A DNA stretch of 64,000 bases from Ardenticatenaceae bacterium (GCA_020634415.1 JACKBT010000007.1:101942-165941); one strand, 5' to 3'; numbered from the stretch's first letter, positions 16,247 to 25,194 are shown. Numbers and translations: made by a program. The notes: generated from the letters alone by a model not told the origin.

Positions 16247-17542
16247 ATGACTAAGTTTACCAAAGAAGCAGTTTTAGAACTTTCGGCGCATTTGAATGAG
16301 CCGGACTGGATGCGGGAGTTTCGTTTGGCGGCATGGGCGGTGTATGAAAATATGCCGATGCCTACGACGAGTGATGAAGCCTGGCGGCGCACGAATATTC
16401 GCCGCTTAAAGCTGGATGAGATAGGACCATCTCTGAATGGCGGGGTGCCCACAGCTACAGTACCGGATTACCTGGAAGCCCAGTTTGCTGATGAGCCTTC
16501 GGGCGGGATGTTGACGCAGATTGATGGCGTGACGGTGAAATATGCGCTGAGCGATGAGTTGCAGGCGCAGGGTGTGATTTTTTGTGACATGGAGACGGCC
16601 GTTCGTGAACACGACGCTCTCGTCCAAAAATATTTCATGACCGAAGGTGTTAAAGTCACCGATGGCAAGTTTGCTGCTTTGCATGGGGCCTTTTGGCGCG
16701 GCGGCACATTTTTGTATGTGCCTAAGAATGTGAAGGCAGCTGCTCCGCTGCACAGCACCCTCTGGTCAGCCAACGGCAAAACCTTCTCCCATACGCTGGT
16801 GGTGATGGATGAAGGTTCGGAAGCTAACTTCCTGGATGTGTATGGGTCTGCTGATGGCGAAGGGCAGGCTTTGCACAATGGCGTGATTGAACTGTTGGTG
16901 CGGGACAATGCCAATTTGATTTACTCTGGTTTGCAGGATTTTGGCAAGCATGTGTGGATGTTTAACCATGAGCGTGGCCGCATTGGCCGCGATGCCAAGC
17001 TGGACTGGGTGACGAGTTGGATGGGGTCGCGCATGGTGAAGGCGTTCCAGACGTTGGAATTAGACCAGCCCGGTGGTTGGGGTCGGATGTCGGGGGCGTT
17101 TTTCACAAACGGCCGTCAACATCTCGACCTGGACACGCAGCAGAACCACAACGCGGGTGATACCGTCAGCGATTTGCTCTACAAAGGTGCCCTCAAAGAT
17201 GATTCGCGTACCGTGTGGCAAGGGATGATCAAAGCGCTGCCTGGTTCGCAGAAGATTGATGGCTTCCAGGCCAATCGCAATCTGATGCTGGACAAAACGG
17301 CCCGTGCTGACTCGATTCCCGGCCTGGAAATTGAGGCGGATGATGTTGCCTGCACCCACGCTTCTACCGTCGGTAAGATGGACGAGGAAGAGGTGTTCTA
17401 CCTGATGGCGCGGGGCATTCCCCGTCAACGGGCTGTGGAGATGGTTGTGGAAGGCTTCTTCCATCCCCTCCTCACTCGTATTCCGGTAGAGGGTGTGCGC
17501 GAGCGGATTTTTGGTCGCATCTTGGAGAAGATGAACCAGTAA
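16247..17542 (+). CDS. sufD: SufD, Fe-S scaffold subunit
   Basis: SufB-related scaffold partner of 431 aa. Residues 130-190 carry KFAALHGAFWRGGTFLYVP, the SufD form of the SufB/D core. Toward the end, ADDVACTHASTVGKMDEEEVFYLMARGIP is the conserved C-terminal beta-helix region with the His used in iron delivery. No strong Shine-Dalgarno is visible before the ATG. An intrinsic terminator follows about 135 nt after its stop. Confidence 0.95.
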   Translation: MTKFTKEAVLELSAHLNEPDWMREFRLAAWAVYENMPMPTTSDEAWRRTNIRRLKLDEIGPSLNGGVPTATVPDYLEAQFADEPSGGMLTQIDGVTVKYALSDELQAQGVIFCDMETAVREHDALVQKYFMTEGVKVTDGKFAALHGAFWRGGTFLYVPKNVKAAAPLHSTLWSANGKTFSHTLVVMDEGSEANFLDVYGSADGEGQALHNGVIELLVRDNANLIYSGLQDFGKHVWMFNHERGRIGRDAKLDWVTSWMGSRMVKAFQTLELDQPGGWGRMSGAFFTNGRQHLDLDTQQNHNAGDTVSDLLYKGALKDDSRTVWQGMIKALPGSQKIDGFQANRNLMLDKTARADSIPGLEIEADDVACTHASTVGKMDEEEVFYLMARGIPRQRAVEMVVEGFFHPLLTRIPVEGVRERIFGRILEKMNQ

Positions 17543-17675
17543 GCAGCTTCCCAGAGGTTTAAATTGTCAAGATTTATCTTAGTTGAATCCTCCGGGATAG
17601 TTGCCGTTAGGCACAGATGCACCTGTATTAGGCGAGAAGGGTAGCCAACTCGCCGCAACAATTGTTTGAATTGCG
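17543..17675 (+). other. Unexplained spacer upstream of terminator, possible structured RNA
   Basis: No gene is seen between sufD and the sulfurtransferase. The stretch holds a GGCGAG/CTCGCC stem (17631-17654) and further short complementary segments, directly before an intrinsic terminator. The order (folded region, terminator, gene) is that of an attenuator. I could not match it to a known riboswitch, and no convincing promoter precedes it. Confidence 0.3.
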
Positions 17676-17738
17676 AACGGTGGCAGCCTTTCTCGCCAAT
17701 TGAGAGGTGAAAGGGCATTATGCCACCGTTTTGTTTTT
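17676..17738 (+). terminator. Intrinsic terminator or attenuator after sufD
   Basis: AACGGTGGCA (17676-17685) pairs perfectly with TGCCACCGTT (17721-17730), with a further GCCTTTC/GAAAGGGC inner stem, followed by TTGTTTTT. It would separate sufCBD from the downstream sulfur-handling genes or allow only partial read-through. Confidence 0.65.
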
Positions 17739-17810
17739 ACAAATAAATCATTGGGCAATGGGTAAGGGCTTGATTACTTAGTTACCCAATGACGCTTTAA
17801 GGAGTTTGTG

Positions 17811-18677
17811 ATGAGTGATAAAGGTTATGTACATGGCGAGGTTTTGGTTAGCACCGATTGGGTTGCGGCGAATTTAGGGAATACAGACAACATTCGGTTG
17901 GTGGAATCGAATGAGGACTTGCTGCTTTACAGCACGGGGCATATTCAAAATGCGGTGCATATTGACTGGGTGGCCGATTTGAATGATGCTATTCGCCGTG
18001 ACTATTTGGATGAGGCGAAGTTTGCGGACTTGATGGCTAAGAATGGCATTGGCAATGACACGACGGTGGTGTTTTACGGGGATAAGAACAACTGGTGGGC
18101 GTGTTATGCTTTGTGGGTTTTCAAGTTGTTTGGCCATGTTGATTGCCGCATTATGGATGGTGGCCGCAAGAAGTGGGTGGATGAAGGGCGTGAACTGACG
18201 AAAAGTGTACCTTCATTTGCGGCGACGGAGTATAAAACGGCCGCTCGCACCGACTACAAAATCCGTGCTTTCCGTGATCAGGTGCTGGATCATGTTCGGG
18301 CGGGGCAGCCTTTGGTGGATGTGCGCAGCCCGCAGGAGTTTAGCGGTGAATTGCTGCACATGCCTGGTTCACCGCAAGAGGGTGCGCTGCGGGGTGGTCA
18401 CATTAAGGGGGCGGCGAATGTTCCCTGGAGCCGTGCCGTAGCTGAAGATGGTACTTTCAAAACGGCCGATGAACTCCGCGCCATTTACGAAGGCGAGAAA
18501 GGACTTTCATCCGATAACAGCGTTATCGCCTACTGCCGCATTGGCGAACGCAGCTCGCATACCTGGTTTGTCCTCACCTATTTACTGGGGTATCCTTCTG
18601 TCCGCAATTATGATGGCTCCTGGACAGAATGGGGCAACTTAGTCGGTGTACCGATTGAGAACCCCTCTAAAAATTAG
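17811..18677 (+). CDS. sseA: Thiosulfate/3-mercaptopyruvate sulfurtransferase (rhodanese)
   Basis: Two-domain rhodanese of 288 aa that transfers sulfane sulfur to an acceptor. The N-terminal non-catalytic domain covers about 10-140. The C-terminal domain has the active-site loop [10 protein letters not shown], with the persulfide-forming Cys at about residue 243; CRIGERS is the thiosulfate:cyanide sulfurtransferase type of loop. A GTG at 17808 also fits the frame, but the ATG at 17811 lies six bases after AAGGAG. It sits between sufD and sufS, which suggests it feeds or handles sulfur for cluster building. That link is inferred. Confidence 0.9.
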   Translation: MSDKGYVHGEVLVSTDWVAANLGNTDNIRLVESNEDLLLYSTGHIQNAVHIDWVADLNDAIRRDYLDEAKFADLMAKNGIGNDTTVVFYGDKNNWWACYALWVFKLFGHVDCRIMDGGRKKWVDEGRELTKSVPSFAATEYKTAARTDYKIRAFRDQVLDHVRAGQPLVDVRSPQEFSGELLHMPGSPQEGALRGGHIKGAANVPWSRAVAEDGTFKTADELRAIYEGEKGLSSDNSVIAYCRIGERSSHTWFVLTYLLGYPSVRNYDGSWTEWGNLVGVPIENPSKN

Positions 18678-18749
18678 CGATTGACGATTTTGGATTTACG
18701 ATTGACGATTGTGATGCGTAAATCGTCAATCGTAAATCGTCAATGTGTT
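18678..18749. repeat. ATTTACGATTGACGATT / AATCGTCAATCGTAAAT hairpin
   Basis: Spacer between the sulfurtransferase and sufS made of GATTGACGATT and TTTACG words followed by their inverted copies, giving a long imperfect stem. The upstream in-frame ATG at 18681 lies within it. Related ATTTACGATTTACGGATT words appear at 54670-54690. Confidence 0.5.
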
Positions 18750-19976
18750 ATGTTTGATGTAAACAAAATCCGCGCTGATTTCCCCATTTTGCAAGAAGAG
18801 GCGCACCCCGGTGTGCCTCTTGTTTATTTAGATAGTGCCGCTTCCTCGCAAAAACCCATTCAGGTTATTGAGGCCATGAATGATTATTATCGCCGTTACA
18901 ATGCCAATGTGCATCGTGGCATTCACCGTTTGAGTGAGGAGGCGACTAATGCTTACGAGGGAGCGCGGGTGCGGATTGCGCGATTTGTTAATGCACCTGA
19001 TGCTGCCGAGCTGATTTATGTGCGGAATGCGACGGAAGGTTTTAATCTGGTGGCTTACACGTGGGGGCGGGCCAATATTCAGGCGGGCGACGAGATTTTG
19101 CTGACGGAGATGGAGCATCACGCCAACATTGTTCCCTGGCAGATTTTGGCACAGGAGAAGGGGGCGGTGATTAAGTATGTGCCGTTTTGTGAGGATGGTA
19201 CGCTGGATTTGACTGATTTGGCGGGGTTGCTGACGGAGCGGACGAAGCTGTTTTCGTTTACGGCCGTTTCCAACGTCTTCGGCACCATCAATCCCGTCCG
19301 CCAACTGGTGGATGCTGCTCATGCCGTCGGTGCCATAGCCTTCGTGGATGCGGCCCAAGCTGTGCCGCACATGGCCGTAGATGTACAAGCCTGGAACTGT
19401 GACTTTATGGCCTTCTCCAGCCACAAAATGTGTGGGCCAACGGGCATGGGCATTTTGTATGGCAAGCGTGACTTGCTGGAAGCCATGCCCCCCTTCATGG
19501 GCGGCGGCGATATGATTCGCCGTGTGACGTTTGCTGGCTCCACCTGGAATGATCTCCCTCATAAGTTTGAAGCGGGTACGCCCAGTATTGCTGAGGGCAT
19601 TGGCCTGGGCGCGGCAGTAGATTATTTAAGCAGTATTGGCATGGAGGCCATTCACGCCCATGAGCAGTTCATTACCCATTATGCTTTGGAAGCCTTGAGC
19701 GAAGTGCCAGATTTGCGGCTGATTGGGCCAACAGCGTCCCAGAAAGCGGGGGTGGCAGCCTTTACATTGGGCCGAATCCACCCGCATGATATTGCCGAGT
19801 TGGTGGATAAGGATGGCATTGCCGTGCGCGCCGGGCATCATTGCGCTATGCCCCTGCACCAGAAAATGGGCATTAATGCCACCGCTCGTGCCAGCTTTTA
19901 TTTGCACACCACGACGGAGGAGATTGACAAGCTGGTTGCCAGCCTGCATCGTGTGCGGCAGGTTTTTCGGCTATAA
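18750..19976 (+). CDS. sufS: SufS, group II cysteine desulfurase
   Basis: PLP-dependent cysteine desulfurase of 408 aa that takes sulfur from cysteine and passes it to SufU. The PLP lysine lies in FSSHKMCGPTG. The catalytic Cys365 is in RAGHHCAMP, followed by INATARASFYL, which is the Bacillus SufS arrangement that works with SufU. The ATG at 18750 matches the conserved start (VNKIRADFP); an in-frame ATG at 18681 would translate the spacer repeat. A TATAAT-like box overlaps its stop codon, eight bases before the truncated sufU copy. Confidence 0.95.
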   Translation: MFDVNKIRADFPILQEEAHPGVPLVYLDSAASSQKPIQVIEAMNDYYRRYNANVHRGIHRLSEEATNAYEGARVRIARFVNAPDAAELIYVRNATEGFNLVAYTWGRANIQAGDEILLTEMEHHANIVPWQILAQEKGAVIKYVPFCEDGTLDLTDLAGLLTERTKLFSFTAVSNVFGTINPVRQLVDAAHAVGAIAFVDAAQAVPHMAVDVQAWNCDFMAFSSHKMCGPTGMGILYGKRDLLEAMPPFMGGGDMIRRVTFAGSTWNDLPHKFEAGTPSIAEGIGLGAAVDYLSSIGMEAIHAHEQFITHYALEALSEVPDLRLIGPTASQKAGVAAFTLGRIHPHDIAELVDKDGIAVRAGHHCAMPLHQKMGINATARASFYLHTTTEEIDKLVASLHRVRQVFRL

Positions 19977-19985
19977 TTAAACATT

Positions 19986-20171
19986 ATGGACAGTAGCTAT
20001 TACCGCGAACAAATCATTGATCTGTATGAAAATCCGTTGAATTACGGTGAGTTGGCAACGGCCGATTTCTCCTACGAAGAAGACAATCCCCTATGTGGGG
20101 ATGTGGTGCGGATTGATGTGAAGTTGGATGAAAACGGCAAAGGAAATAATCATGATGCCTGTTGCAGATAA
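19986..20171 (+). pseudogene. Truncated first copy of sufU
   Basis: The first 51 codons (19986-20138) encode exactly the same residues as the intact sufU at 20769, yet differ at about 15 silent positions. After GAAAACGGC the reading frame leaves sufU, adds ten unrelated residues from the toxin-antitoxin DNA and stops at 20171. The product would keep the first zinc ligand region (NPLCGD) but lose the two later cysteines, so it cannot function as SufU. The break lies inside what is AACGGCCGT in the intact copy. It directly follows sufS, where a sufU gene is expected, so it is probably the original position. Confidence 0.85.
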
Positions 20172-20376
20172 AATACATCAACGTGTTGTTGGTTTACCTG
20201 AACCGCTTCAGAATGAGGTTTTGGATTTTGTCGAGTTTTTGTGGTCTAAAACGAAATCGGATAAGCAAAAGAAGGAATTACGGCCGTATGGTCTGGCTGC
20301 GGGTGAATTTGTTGTGCCTGATGACTTTGATGATCCTTTGCCAGAAGAAATCATTGCAGCGTTTGAAGGCCAATGA
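20152..20376 (+). CDS. Antitoxin-like protein (DUF2281 type)
   Basis: Small acidic protein of 74 aa resembling the DUF2281 antitoxins paired with PIN toxins. It shows VADKIHQRVVGLPEPLQNEVLDFVEFLWSK at the start, a helical segment typical of the family, and an acidic C-terminus (FDDPLPEEIIAAFEGQ) that probably binds the toxin. The start at 20152 follows AAAGGA; an in-frame ATG at 20128 lies inside the sufU remnant. Its stop overlaps the toxin start (ATGA), the classic layout of such pairs. Confidence 0.78.
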   Translation: MMPVADKIHQRVVGLPEPLQNEVLDFVEFLWSKTKSDKQKKELRPYGLAAGEFVVPDDFDDPLPEEIIAAFEGQ

Positions 20377-20759
20377 AACTTCTTTTAGATACGCACATTT
20401 TCCTTTGGTATGTGAGTGGAGACGGCCGTTTGCCTATTGATTTTCAACAAGTCATTAGTGATCCTGATAACGAAGTTTATTTAAGTGTTGCCTCACTTTG
20501 GGAGATAGTTGTTAAATATCAAATAGGTAAATTGCCTTTGCCTCACGCCCCAGAAATTTATTTACCTGCTCAACGCCAAAAGCATCTTATCAATAGTTTG
20601 CCTTTAGACGAGCAGAGTGTTATGAAGCTCACTTCCTTGCCTGCCGTTCATCGTGACCCATTTGATCGCATGTTGGTTTGTCAAGCATTGGCACATGATT
20701 TAACTATTGTTACAGTAGATGATGCCATGAAGGCTTATCCTGTCGAATTCATCACTTAG
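20373..20759 (+). CDS. PIN-domain toxin (VapC-like ribonuclease)
   Basis: PIN-domain protein of 128 aa, predicted to be an RNase toxin. The metal-binding acids are visible as LLLDTHIFLWY (Asp6), SLWEIVVK (Glu), HRDPFDRMLVCQA (Asp) and TIVTVDDA. DTHxFLWY is the signature of the PIN group paired with DUF2281-type antitoxins. It overlaps the antitoxin by four bases. The pair is inserted between a broken and an intact sufU, on the same strand as the suf genes, so read-through expression is likely. Confidence 0.85.
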   Translation: MKLLLDTHIFLWYVSGDGRLPIDFQQVISDPDNEVYLSVASLWEIVVKYQIGKLPLPHAPEIYLPAQRQKHLINSLPLDEQSVMKLTSLPAVHRDPFDRMLVCQALAHDLTIVTVDDAMKAYPVEFIT

Positions 20760-20768
20760 TAGAATATT

Positions 20769-21167
20769 ATGGACAGCAGTTATTACCGAGAACAGATTAT
20801 TGATTTGTATGAAAATCCGTTGAATTATGGGGAATTGGCAACGGCCGATTTCTCCTATGAAGAGGACAACCCGCTGTGTGGCGATGTGGTGCGGATTGAT
20901 GTGAAGTTGGATGAAAACGGCCGTGTGGCCCAAGTTGCCTGGTCCGGTGAAGGCTGTGCCATCAGCCAGGCCGCTGCCTCCCTTCTCACCGAAGAGATCA
21001 AAGGCAAAACGCTGGCCGAAATCAAAGAATTTCCCAAAGAGAAAGTCCTAGACCTGATAGGCATACCCCTCAGCATGGCGCGAGTTAAATGTGCCCTGTT
21101 GTCACTCAAAGTGCTAAAAGCAGGGGCATACGGCATTCCCGATCCCAGCGAAATGCGGCACGAGTAA
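20769..21167 (+). CDS. sufU: SufU, sulfur-transfer protein for SufS
   Basis: IscU-like zinc protein of 132 aa that accepts persulfide from SufS. The three zinc cysteines are in NPLCGD (Cys37), EGCAIS and VKCALLS. The insertion relative to IscU (EIKGKTLAEIKEFPKEK) marks it as SufU. Its first 51 codons match the truncated copy at 19986 in protein but not in DNA. AACGGCCGT at 20916-20924 spans the point where the other copy is broken. It is now separated from sufS by about 790 bp of remnant and toxin-antitoxin genes. Confidence 0.93.
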   Translation: MDSSYYREQIIDLYENPLNYGELATADFSYEEDNPLCGDVVRIDVKLDENGRVAQVAWSGEGCAISQAAASLLTEEIKGKTLAEIKEFPKEKVLDLIGIPLSMARVKCALLSLKVLKAGAYGIPDPSEMRHE

Positions 21168-21190
21168 CTGAAACTTTATCTACAGCAGCC

Positions 21191-21237
21191 GGAGTGGAGG
21201 CTTTAGCCGGAATAGTTCCGGCTAAAGCCTCCACTCC
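21191..21237. repeat. Perfect 22-bp stem hairpin (GGAGTGGAGGC family)
   Basis: Arms at 21191-21212 and 21216-21237 are perfect complements with a three-base loop. No T-run follows on the plus strand, so it is not a simple terminator. It sits between sufU and the Rieske gene. A diverged copy is at 36474-36520, also between genes. Confidence 0.7.
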
Positions 21238-21249
21238 ATTGAAGAGTAT

Positions 21250-21567
21250 ATGACCCAATTTGTGAAGGTGGCAAAGATAGCAGATATTCCCCCCGGCGAG
21301 CGGTTGTGGCATGACTTTGAAGAAGAATCGGTCATCGTGTTTAACGTGGGTGGTGAATTTTACTGCGTGGCCGATTTGTGCAGTCACGATGATGGCCCCT
21401 TGGAAGATGGGGAACTTGAAGGCTACGAAGTAGAATGTCCCCGGCATGGCGCACGTTTCGATGTGCGCACAGGCAAAGCCCTGTGCCTGCCTGCTACTTC
21501 GGGCATCCCTGCCTACAAAGTCAAAGTTGAGGGGGATGACATCTACATTGAATCACCGGATGACTAA
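21250..21567 (+). CDS. Rieske [2Fe-2S] ferredoxin
   Basis: Small Rieske protein of 105 aa resembling the ferredoxin subunit of non-haem iron dioxygenases. The cluster ligands are CSHDDGPL (Cys-x-His) and CPRHGARFD (Cys-x2-His). It lacks membrane segments and is likely a soluble electron carrier. Similar genes stand next to suf genes in several bacterial groups, where their partner is unknown. A strong terminator follows at 21647. The gene probably ends the suf transcription unit. Confidence 0.88.
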   Translation: MTQFVKVAKIADIPPGERLWHDFEEESVIVFNVGGEFYCVADLCSHDDGPLEDGELEGYEVECPRHGARFDVRTGKALCLPATSGIPAYKVKVEGDDIYIESPDD

Positions 21568-21646
21568 ACTGACCTTGGTTCAATCTCCCAGGCTTGCTTT
21601 GAGCTTGGCCGAAGGACTAAATCAATCTAAAAGCTGGTAAAAATAA

Positions 21647-21676
21647 GGAGCGCAGTCGAGAAATCTGCGCTCTTTT
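21647..21676 (+). terminator. Intrinsic terminator after the suf region
   Basis: GGAGCGCAG and CTGCGCTC form a stem with a nine-base loop, followed by TTTTTGTG. It closes the suf-Rieske unit directly before the gyrA promoter. Confidence 0.85.
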
Positions 21677-21681
21677 TGTGT

Positions 21682-21710
21682 TTGACAGCAGCGGTAAAAT
21701 TCCCTATATT
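21682..21710 (+). promoter_or_regulatory. gyrA promoter
   Basis: TTGACA (21682-21687), 17 nt and TATATT (21705-21710) form a near-consensus promoter about 100 nt before gyrA. The leader holds GGAGATTGG words and their inverted copies (21745-21805), so the 5' end of the mRNA can fold. Confidence 0.75.
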
Positions 21711-21744
21711 TGGCCTTCCAATTATTAGAACAAATATTTCATAG

Positions 21745-21806
21745 AGAGGTTGGAGATTGGAGATTAGGTGCTTTAATAATCTCCAACCTCCAATCTCCAA
21801 TCTCCC
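21745..21806. repeat. GGTTGGAGATTGGAGATT / AATCTCCAACCTCCAATC hairpin
   Basis: Word-repeat hairpin in the gyrA leader, of the GGAGATTGG family also found at 12912, 40444, 41903, 45180, 50355 and 58430. Here the arms are nearly perfect. Confidence 0.5.
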
Positions 21807-21812
21807 CAAATT

Positions 21813-24347
21813 ATGGAACTAGGACTTGTAAAAAAGATTGACATTGATGAAGAAATGCGCGAATCGTACTTAAGCTATGCGATGAGCGTGATTGTGTCGC
21901 GGGCTTTGCCAGATGCTCGTGATGGGCTGAAACCGGTGCAGCGTCGTATCCTCTATGCTATGTATGATATGCACCTGCGCCCCGATAACCCTTATAAAAA
22001 GTCGGCGCGTGTGGTAGGTGAGGTGTTAGGTAAGTACCATCCGCATGGCGATCAATCGGTTTATGATGCGATGGTGCGTTTGGCGCAGGACTTTTCTATG
22101 CGTTATAGGCTGGTGGATGGGCAGGGCAATTTTGGCTCGATTGACGGTGATGCGGCGGCGGCGATGCGGTACACCGAGGCGCGGATGTCCAGCATGGGCC
22201 ATGATATGCTGGAGGATATTGGCAAGAATACGGTGGATTATGGGCAGAATTTTGATGATTCGCTGCAAGAACCGGATGTTTTGCCCGCGACTGTCCCTAA
22301 TCTGTTGGTGAATGGTTCATCGGGTATTGCGGTGGGTATGGCGACGAATGTGCCGCCGCATAATTTGGGTGAGGTGATAGATGCGCTGGTGTATATGCTG
22401 GATCATTGGCGTAATTTGGATGATGTATCCGTGTCGGATTTGATGCGGTTTATTCAGGGGCCGGATTTTCCCACAGGGGGTCTTATCTTCCGGCGGCGCA
22501 GCGCGGATGGGGATAATCGGGATGCGATTGCTCAGGCTTATGCGACAGGTAAGGGGCGGATTACGGTGCGGGCGAAGGCGTATGTGGAGCAGATGGGGCG
22601 TAATAAGTCGCGGATTGTGATTACGGAGCTGCCTTATCAGGCGAATAAAACGAATTTGTTGGGACGAATTGCTGATTTGCACCGGGAAGGCAAGGTAGAG
22701 GGGTTGACGGATTTGCGTGATGAGTCGGATCGGAATGGGATGCGGATTATCTTGGAGACGACACGGAATGTGGAGCCGGAGAAGGTGTTGTCTGACTTGT
22801 TCCGATTAACACCCATGCAGAGTACGTTTAGTATTTCGCTGCTGGCGTTGGTGAATGGTGAGCCGCGTGTGCTGACGTTGAAGCAGGCGTTGAAGGTGTA
22901 TCTGGATCACCGACAGGAGGTGGTGCGGCGGCGTAGTGAGTATGATTTGGCGAAGGCGCAGGAGCGGGCGCATATTTTGGAAGGGCTGTTGAAGGCGCTG
23001 GATAATTTGGATGAGGTGATTGATACGATCCGGCGGTCACGAACGGCCGAAACGGCGCACAATAATTTGCAAAAGAATTTTAAGTTGACTGAGGTGCAGG
23101 CGACGGCGATTTTGGATATGCCGCTGCGCCGTTTGGCGGCTTTGGAACGGCGTAAGATTCAGGATGAGTATGATGAGAAGTTGAAGTTGATTAAGTATTT
23201 GGAGCGTTTGTTGGGTGATCCGGCGATGATTCGGGGGGTGATTAAGGAGGAATTGCTGGCGACGCGGGAGAAGTATGCGGATGTGCGGCGGACGCAGATT
23301 GTGGATGATGAGGATAGTATTACGGTGACGGCGGCTGATTTGCTGCCTGATGAGAATTGTTGGGTGTTGGTGGGGGAGAAGGGGACTATTGCGCGGACTT
23401 CGTCGCCGGAGATGGTTAAGCTTCCGTTGAAGCCGGCGGAGCCGCCGAAGTCTTTGTTGGCGGCGAATACGCAGGATGTTTTGTATTTGTTTGCTGCGGA
23501 TGGGCGAGCGGTGAGTTTGCCGGTGCATCAACTGCCGCAGGCGCGGGAGATGGGGGAGGGGACGCATTATGCGGATATAACGGGGTTGTCGCGGCGGGAT
23601 CATTTGGCGGCGGCGTTGATACGGCCGTTGGATGCGCCAGGGTATCTGTTTTTAACGACGTTGGCGGGGGTGGTGAAGCGGGTGGAGTTGGATGATGTGC
23701 CGGGTATTACCAGTGAGCCGTTTGTGGTGATGAATGTGGCGGAGGGGGATGCGCTGGGGTGGGCAAAGTTGACAACTGGAGAAGATCAGATTATGCTGGC
23801 GACGGCTTCTGGACAAGCGATTCGGTTTGAGGAATCGGAGGTACGGTCAATGGGTTTGCCGGCTGGGGGTGTGATGGGGATTAAGCTGGCTGATGAGGCG
23901 GATGGCTTGATTGGCATGGATGTGGTACAACCTGAGGGGTATTTGTGGAGTGTTACGGACAATGCGATGGCGAAGGCGACGGCGATGGAGGCTTATCCGA
24001 CACAAGGGCGTTATGGGCAGGGGGTGATTAATATGCGCTTGCCGAAGGGGGCTGCGGAGGTGGTGGCGGCAGTGATTGTGCCGGAGAAGGCGGAGGTGTT
24101 GGTGTTGACTTCGCTTGGTTCGACGAAGCGGGTTACTTTGGAGAAGACGGCCGTTGGCAGTCGTGCTATTAAACCAAAGGAGCTGTTTAAGATAGGCAAT
24201 AATCGGGTGACGGGGGCGTTGACGACGATGGAGCGGCCGGAGGTGGAGGAGGTTGAGGGAGAAACGGCCGTTGCTCAACAGCTATCCCTTATTGCCGAGC
24301 CAGCCCCCAAAACTCAAAAAGCTGCAAGCCAAAAGCCAAAGAAATAA
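21813..24347 (+). CDS. gyrA: DNA gyrase subunit A
   Basis: Type II topoisomerase subunit of 844 aa that introduces negative supercoils together with GyrB. The N-terminal domain has the conserved [20 protein letters not shown] and the catalytic Tyr120 in [10 protein letters not shown]. The C-terminal domain (from about 510) shows repeated beta-pinwheel blades. The gyrase box is degenerate ([10 protein letters not shown]), so assignment as topoisomerase IV ParC is possible. Position 81, equal to E. coli Ser83, is Gln ([10 protein letters not shown]). A short Pro/Lys-rich tail ends the protein. No gyrB is in the window. The gene is G/T-rich throughout and turns C-rich right after AACGGCCGTT at 24263. 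Confidence 0.92.
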   Translation: MELGLVKKIDIDEEMRESYLSYAMSVIVSRALPDARDGLKPVQRRILYAMYDMHLRPDNPYKKSARVVGEVLGKYHPHGDQSVYDAMVRLAQDFSMRYRLVDGQGNFGSIDGDAAAAMRYTEARMSSMGHDMLEDIGKNTVDYGQNFDDSLQEPDVLPATVPNLLVNGSSGIAVGMATNVPPHNLGEVIDALVYMLDHWRNLDDVSVSDLMRFIQGPDFPTGGLIFRRRSADGDNRDAIAQAYATGKGRITVRAKAYVEQMGRNKSRIVITELPYQANKTNLLGRIADLHREGKVEGLTDLRDESDRNGMRIILETTRNVEPEKVLSDLFRLTPMQSTFSISLLALVNGEPRVLTLKQALKVYLDHRQEVVRRRSEYDLAKAQERAHILEGLLKALDNLDEVIDTIRRSRTAETAHNNLQKNFKLTEVQATAILDMPLRRLAALERRKIQDEYDEKLKLIKYLERLLGDPAMIRGVIKEELLATREKYADVRRTQIVDDEDSITVTAADLLPDENCWVLVGEKGTIARTSSPEMVKLPLKPAEPPKSLLAANTQDVLYLFAADGRAVSLPVHQLPQAREMGEGTHYADITGLSRRDHLAAALIRPLDAPGYLFLTTLAGVVKRVELDDVPGITSEPFVVMNVAEGDALGWAKLTTGEDQIMLATASGQAIRFEESEVRSMGLPAGGVMGIKLADEADGLIGMDVVQPEGYLWSVTDNAMAKATAMEAYPTQGRYGQGVINMRLPKGAAEVVAAVIVPEKAEVLVLTSLGSTKRVTLEKTAVGSRAIKPKELFKIGNNRVTGALTTMERPEVEEVEGETAVAQQLSLIAEPAPKTQKAASQKPKK

Positions 24348-24363
24348 TGAATTGGAGACCAGT

Positions 24364-24837
24364 ATGAACTACAAAGATGAGTGGGTAACAGACGACAGCG
24401 GGAAGAAATTTGTATTTACTGTAGAAATGCAACGCCAACTGAGTGAGGCCGGGTTGCCCCTGGAACCGGCTTCACTCAGTGCCTTAACACAAGGAAACTA
24501 TCGCCCCCAAGATAACCGGCGGACAGAAAAGAAGACAGAGGAGGTAACACAAGCGGCAGCCGCAGACGATCTGCCGTTTGACCCTCCCTCAGATATTCAG
24601 ATCGATCCAGAAACGGGCAAATATATCGGCCGTGTCAAATGGTACAACACGAAAAAAGGTTATGGTTTCATCATTCGTGGCGGTGGCGAAGAAATCTTCT
24701 TCCACAAATCAGGTGCTTCTCATGACCCTATGAAGTTTGATGAAGGTGAATGGGTGCTTTATGATGTGGAAGATACCCACAAAGGCCCGGAAGCGACAGA
24801 CGTAGAACCCTATCAAAATGAAGAAGCTTTTTCATGA
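24364..24837 (+). CDS. Cold-shock-domain protein with N-terminal extension
   Basis: Protein of 157 aa whose C-terminal half is a cold-shock (CSD) nucleic-acid-binding domain: GRVKWYNTKKGYGFIIRGGG then EEIFFHKSG, with the RNP1-type KGYGFI. The first 80 residues are a hydrophilic, acidic extension not found in CspA-type proteins. The ATG at 24364 is preceded by GGAG; the open frame extends upstream into gyrA but has no better start. It lies 16 nt after gyrA and is probably co-transcribed with it. The last bases overlap the end of the convergent gene at 24832. Confidence 0.88.
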   Translation: MNYKDEWVTDDSGKKFVFTVEMQRQLSEAGLPLEPASLSALTQGNYRPQDNRRTEKKTEEVTQAAAADDLPFDPPSDIQIDPETGKYIGRVKWYNTKKGYGFIIRGGGEEIFFHKSGASHDPMKFDEGEWVLYDVEDTHKGPEATDVEPYQNEEAFS

Positions 24838-25194
24838 AAAAATGAAGAGCAACGAGACACAAAGAAGGTAAATCCCTGCTAAGACAAAGGCCATGCGTAT
24901 TACGCGGGCCTTTATTTTTCTCTCGCGCACAGAGTCTTGCAAATAACCTTGCAGCATTGTTACCAAGAATAACCATAAGAGGCCCAATATCAGGGTCAGA
25001 AAACGCCCCAGCCCATGAATGGTGTGCGTATTCCAGCCAAGGGCATGGAATGTGGGTAATTGCACAACCTTGAGCGAAAAGTAGATGAGGGTGGCGTGAA
25101 TCTGAAACGCCACCAAGGCCATGCCAGCAGCCAGAACAGCCCACAGCACATATACACCTAAACCCTCAAATAGATTTTGCAACCGAGGTGACAT
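24832..25194 (-). CDS. Small integral membrane protein, unknown function
   Basis: Hydrophobic protein of 120 aa with three predicted membrane helices (about 12-40, 60-83 and 98-118) and a basic loop before the last one (VRERKIKARVIR). I do not recognise the family. It overlaps the cold-shock gene by six bases tail to tail and is separated from the ABC operon by a terminator. Its AT content is similar to the ABC operon next door. Confidence 0.6.
   Translation of the reverse strand: MSPRLQNLFEGLGVYVLWAVLAAGMALVAFQIHATLIYFSLKVVQLPTFHALGWNTHTIHGLGRFLTLILGLLWLFLVTMLQGYLQDSVRERKIKARVIRMAFVLAGIYLLCVSLLFIFS

Noticed and set aside
20128..20151. Upstream ATG as the start of the antitoxin
   Set aside because: It lies inside the sufU remnant, and the ATG at 20152 has a better ribosome-binding sequence.
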